Source: Pristionchus mayeri (lineage: Eukaryota > Nematoda > Chromadorea > Rhabditida > Neodiplogasteridae). Taken from it: DNA of 64,000 bases. Made by a program: the position numbers and the translations under genes. A model generated the notes under the pieces. It did no database searches and had not been told where the DNA came from. It worked only from the letters and a program-made list of their open reading frames with translations. Positions 61,101 to 64,000 of the stretch are shown in pieces (the first letter of the stretch is position 1; each line of letters starts with the position of its first letter). The stretch is from positions 7,502,001 through 7,566,000 of the forward strand of contig BTRK01000001.1 in NCBI GenBank assembly GCA_036245805.1, given 5' to 3'.

Positions 61101-63952
61101 GAACGTAATAGGTGTGTTCCCTGCAAAATTCTACATTAGGAATCCAAATTTCACGTTTCTATCTTTAGTTTTACATGATCAGCATTAAAAAACCCGACAA
61201 TTGCCAGAATGGTTCCGGTACCATATCGGTGCCCAATGGATAAATATCGAAAAACTGACAACGCCATTTTGTTCAGAATCAAAAATATTCCTTAGGACCA
61301 AGTTTGCAGCAATTTCATATTTTGGGCTGTACGAAGCTTCATTGAGGAATTGTTGAATCTATCGCGGGCGGCCTCATATAACGTTCATGAAACCTGTCAG
61401 AAAATGATACAAAAAAATTCTGATTCTGATTCTGCTTCTGAATTGTGAATATGATTCTTCCTCACTCGTCGATGCCTTATTGCTCTATTCAATTGGTTCT
61501 TTCTGCAGTTGGGAAACATTTTTGTCTAAAAAATAGGAAGTCAGTCGCCAATTTGTGATCTACACAGGTTTTCTTCCTCATTCTCGGCATCGTCATTTTC
61601 GCTGCACTCGTGTACTACGCGGAGAGGATGGAGGTGAGTGGTGCACTTTACAAATTGGGCACACCCAGATAAACATTCTCTGTGATGGAGGGGAGAGGGG
61701 TGCACTAGACATGCAACTTTCGATATTTCATACTTTTTTTAGGTCAACCCCGACAACCAGTTCCAGTCGATTCCGCTCGGGCTGTGGTGGGCCATCTGCA
61801 CCATGACTACGGTAGGGCAAGATTAGGTTACAGTAGCAGAATACCGGGATTTCAAGCTTAGTTGCTGTAGATTTATGTAGACTACGGTATTCTCCTGAGG
61901 TCGGCTACGGTGACATGACCCCGCACACGTCATTCGGTCGATTGGTCGGTTCACTATGCGCAGTGATGGGAGTGCTGACGATTGCGCTGCCCGTGCCGGT
62001 GAGTAGATTATCGATTACTATTGATTGCTACAGTATCTTATCGATTGATTAATAGTGCATGTGTCGTAATTGCCAAGTACAAATTTTCCGAAAGCATTTT
62101 TGTTTCAAGAATATCTCAAAATCGTTTGATTTTGTCAGCTTTCATTGGTTGCCCATTGTTCGTTATAGAAAACAATAATTATTCAATTTCACGATCATCA
62201 TTATTCAGTTATAAAATATCAAAGATACAAAAAAAAGATCAAACTTCTCTCAGGTGATCGTGTCCAACTTTGCGATGTTCTACTCGCACACTCAGGCCAG
62301 AGACAAACTTCCTAAGAAGAGGAGGAGGGTACTGCCCGTCGAACAGGTACTTTACTGTGGAAACTGTGAACGATTAGACTGGGGATAACTTCGGAAAATT
62401 AGACCCTCTTAATTCTACTTGATCTATCTCCTATCAGACTGGCGAAAGCGCACTAGGGTTGGCAATACGAGGGGAGGTTACGAGCTCGTTATCCTCCGCC
62501 TCATGTTATTTCGCAATCCGAGAGAAGGGAAGGCGTAACGTGCCCGTAACATCCCATAGTATTGCCAAGCCTAGAGTGATTGTGGACAATTAATCTTCCA
62601 CAGGAAGAAAAAAAAAGAATTATTCCTAGAAAGTTATTGAGAACTCATAAAATGTAAAGCCCATCACCTTTCTTCCTCAATCCAGATCAAGCTGCAAGTT
62701 CGTCGACACGCGCAAGTCCTCGACGCGAACGTAACGCTGTCGAGGTCCGGGTAATTACTTAATTAATTAAGCTAATTAATATGTTAATTAGACTAATTAA
62801 TAACTGCTTGCATTCTTCATGAAGCCGTCAGACTTTAAACGCACGATAAAGTCTGATGAGCAACACTGTTGTTCTCTCATAGGGCTTCACGAGTAATACA
62901 AACAGTACCCCTCTGCCATTTCAATAATCACTGTGTATCTGCTTTTAGCTAATTAAAGCCTAATTAATATAAGAAATTCCAGAAGAAACGCGTTACTGGT
63001 GACGGTCGAGGACAGGAAGAGTGATGAGAACGAGAATGAGGATGAGGGTTAGTTGTTGTTCAATGCTACCGTACCAGGGGCTACGGTACCTGATCGACAA
63101 CTGAGTATTATGGCAACTTTTGGAAACCTAACGACAAGATGCATAAGAGAAATAAGATCCGGTTGGTAGTTCAATCGCCAACTGGCTTTTCTATTCAGCG
63201 GAAGAGGAGACGGCTCTGCTTGCAGACGAGTCGAATGATAGCAATGAGAACGTGGAGGAACTGCCGACTCATGATACCATGAACGGGAAGAACAGCAAAG
63301 GTGAGGACTCACGGAAGGTCTTGGCATATCGCCAGAAAGAGGAGCTGAGATGGACAATCGTGAGAGCATGCGTATGCGAGAAGCGGAGAGAGCAATGGCT
63401 TGAGCAAGTAGTGAATTTGCAGATAATTTTCTCGAATTCCAAAGCAGTTTCAGGCTCGCATGCTATTCCACCTTCATACCATATGAGCGAGCATGTTAAA
63501 CGCAAATATAAGTGATCAGAAAAGTTCGATAGTATTCTTTCATGTCAAAAATGCTGGCTTTTATGTTTCGCTTTGAATGATGGAAATGAGTTTCACGGTT
63601 GGTTCTTCTTCGTAAGTCTTTGAGTGCAACAGTGGGTCTCTTTTTCTGTGGATAAACTATCAATAATCAGTAAACTTCAGCCGACGGTCGTCAGTCTTCC
63701 CTCTCCGCTGGGGGAATGATCAATGAGAGATTGAGGTGAGGATGGGAGAGAACATAGATCAAAGATCATTCTCCCGAAATGTTCACTGTCGAGAATAGAT
63801 GTTCTCGACATTAGATAGGGAGAAATTCTCGTTGATTAGAGATAGATCTACGTTCAAAGGTCACTTGCAGAAACCACTCGTCGAACAACCTGAAGGCAAT
63901 CGGCGGCTCGCATTCTCTGCTTGTGGAAGAGGACGGAGACCGACTAAAGTGA
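53105..63952 (+). CDS. Shaw-type (Kv3) voltage-gated K+ channel, egl-36-like
   Basis: Pore-forming subunit of a tetrameric plasma-membrane delayed-rectifier K+ channel. Twenty-two exons, 558 codons plus stop: 53105-53196, 53725-53803, 54469-54534, 55111-55184, 55347-55434, 55549-55590, 55726-55803, 56070-56153, 56858-56941, 57209-57250, 57454-57519, 57771-57833, 58316-58438, 61568-61633, 61743-61811, 61900-61998, 62254-62346, 62686-62750, 62983-63047, 63199-63300, 63681-63735, 63871-63952. Every junction keeps frame. Order: T1 domain (1-104), S1 near 174-196, S2 near 230-250, S3 near 258-280, S4 near 293-310, S5 near 323-345, filter TTVGYGD (371-377), S6 with PVP (403-405), then basic [11 protein letters not shown] and an acidic tail. 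The ATG at 53105 is chosen because T1 begins at once ([17 protein letters not shown]). T1 and [13 protein letters not shown] are Shaw hallmarks. Exact orthology to C. elegans egl-36 rather than another Shaw paralog is not tested. Confidence 0.95.
56262..56290 (+). repeat. Duplicated piece of channel exon 8
   Basis: ACATCCGGCGTTTAGGATAC followed by a GTTAG donor-like site copies the end of exon 8 (CCATCCGGCATTTAGGATAC plus GTGAGT at 56133-56160). The homology continues a few bases into the intron (GTTGATC). No full exon is present, so it is not a usable alternative exon. Confidence 0.7.
57082..57168. mobile_element. Family C MITE in a channel intron
   Basis: 87 bp, GGCACTAGGTCGGATGAGAA to TTCTCATCCGACCTAGTCCC, flanked exactly by TATCCTGC (57074-57081 and 57169-57176). 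The inner arms each carry TGACGTCA. It sits in the intron between channel exons 9 and 10, 40 bp before the acceptor. Confidence 0.9.
57286..57398. mobile_element. hAT-like MITE, family A copy 3
   Basis: 113 bp, TACAGTTCGAGAAACGATAC to TTCTCGAACTCTA, flanked exactly by GTATTAAT (57278-57285 and 57399-57406). In the channel intron between exons 10 and 11. Confidence 0.9.
57990..58119. mobile_element. hAT-like MITE, family D copy 3
   Basis: 130 bp with perfect ends TAGGGTTCTCGTATTGG and CCAATGAGAGAACCCTA around the CACGTGCACTATACATATG core. Flanks TTAAATTG and CTAAACTG are an imperfect 8-bp pair. In the channel intron between exons 12 and 13. Confidence 0.85.
58316..58438 (+). other. S4 voltage-sensor exon
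   Basis: One exon of 41 codons carries S4 and the S4-S5 linker: [19 protein letters not shown], then [15 protein letters not shown]. Charges are Arg296, Arg299 and Lys302; the next position, usually Arg in Shaw channels (LTRH), is Gln305. The S4-S5 linker is conserved. Confidence 0.9.
58466..58542. repeat. Perfect 32-bp-arm hairpin, family B
   Basis: GTCTGACTCTCTTCAGTTTG... at 58466-58497 is mirrored without mismatch at 58511-58542, with a 13-base loop. It lies 27 bases after the donor of the S4 exon, so the pre-mRNA can fold a strong stem there. Confidence 0.9.
59440..59709. mobile_element. hAT-like MITE with an expanded G-run
   Basis: 270 bp, inverted ends with GGTGACAAAACCGCAAC on both sides, flanked exactly by CTTTATCG (59432-59439 and 59710-59717). 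The left end has a run of G from 59439 to 59459 where the right end reads GGGGAGGG, so the run expanded after insertion. Confidence 0.85.
59829..60107. repeat. Inverted and tandem CAAGTTGTAAACAAGT repeat
   Basis: Outer inverted arms (GCACAAGTTGTAAACAAGTG to its complement ending at 60107) with variants of CAAGTTGTAAACAAGTAAT repeated in tandem between. A fragment of the right end occurs at 27030-27103. Nested inside the 2.74 kb foldback core. Confidence 0.8.
60108..60460 (-). CDS. Unidentified open frame inside the foldback element
   Basis: A 161-codon frame runs 60460-59975; the part before the repeat (about 117 codons) looks protein-like, lysine/arginine rich ([15 protein letters not shown]) with [17 protein letters not shown] near its start. 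The last third is only repeat translated. A + strand frame at 60561-60785 ([18 protein letters not shown]) lies close by. Neither is recognised; they could be exons of a transposon gene or chance. Confidence 0.3.
61568..61998 (+). other. S5, pore and S6 exons
   Basis: Exons 14-16. S5 ends in VYYAER; the pore helix is [11 protein letters not shown]; the selectivity filter VGYGD is split exactly from TT by an intron (61812-61899). S6 includes [10 protein letters not shown] with the PVP gate hinge. All pore residues expected for K+ selectivity are present. Confidence 0.95.
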
Positions 63953-64000
63953 GGATATCATCAATTGTATAGAGAACTTAGATGACACAGTATTATCACG

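Larger units (their letters stand above)
58633..61369. mobile_element. 2.74 kb foldback element in the channel intron
   Basis: Long inverted arms: 58633-59204 and 60759-61369, starting GTCCGCGATAGATTCAACAA and its complement. Each arm carries a tRNA-like stretch with a perfect Pol III B box (GGTTCGAGTCC at 59117-59127) and an A-box-like TTTAGCTCGTCAACG. The 1.55 kb core holds a hAT-like MITE, a palindromic repeat and an unexplained open frame. It makes up nearly all of the intron between the S4 and S5 exons. Confidence 0.88.

Noticed and set aside
62840..62890. Possible hammerhead ribozyme (GTCTGATGAG)
   Set aside because: The required GAAA box and helix pairing are not found nearby.
17603..63952. 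Functional link between the UNC-93-like protein and the Shaw channel
   Set aside because: UNC-93 is known to act on a two-pore channel, the genes are on opposite strands and 31 kb apart; proximity alone is no evidence.

Overview
The window is eukaryotic and almost certainly from a nematode. Genes are cut into many short exons (mostly 45-140 bases) with small introns ending in TTTCAG, and the recognisable proteins are a Shaw-type potassium channel, an UNC-93/MFSD11-like membrane protein and fast-evolving F-box-like genes. The dense introns suggest a Pristionchus-like (diplogastrid) worm, but that is inference. All exon models were built by hand from reading frame, splice sites and family knowledge.

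Layout: (1) 1-5 kb: weak coding remains on the + strand and a broken F-box-like gene on the - strand, interrupted by two palindromes. (2) 5.1-7.1 kb: a decayed mariner transposon with TA duplication and terminal repeats. (3) 8.3-22 kb, - strand: a tandem duplication. The intact-looking unit is the UNC-93-like gene (21979-17603, 14 exons) followed by an F-box-like gene (17278-15086). A second, more decayed copy of the UNC-93 3' end plus F-box gene lies at about 14.6-11.1 kb; its tail is interrupted by a 2.6 kb foldback element and its intron by a possible LTR. A truncated non-LTR retrotransposon sits in UNC-93 intron 1. (4) 22-53 kb: about 31 kb without a convincing gene, filled with foldback elements, large palindromes, CT/GA-rich hairpins and hAT-like MITEs. 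(5) 53.1-63.95 kb, + strand: a complete Shaw (Kv3) voltage-gated K+ channel gene, 22 exons, 558 codons, every exon junction in frame, with at least five mobile elements in its introns.

The most interesting points are: the UNC-93-like gene is open through all 14 exons except for one TAG at a normally conserved tryptophan; three small MITE families each show exact 8-bp target duplications; elements are nested in one another; and inverted-repeat DNA is unusually dense. UNC-93 in C. elegans regulates a two-pore K+ channel, so both recognisable genes touch K+ conductance, but nothing here shows they work together. No novel operon-like or defence-like system was seen.
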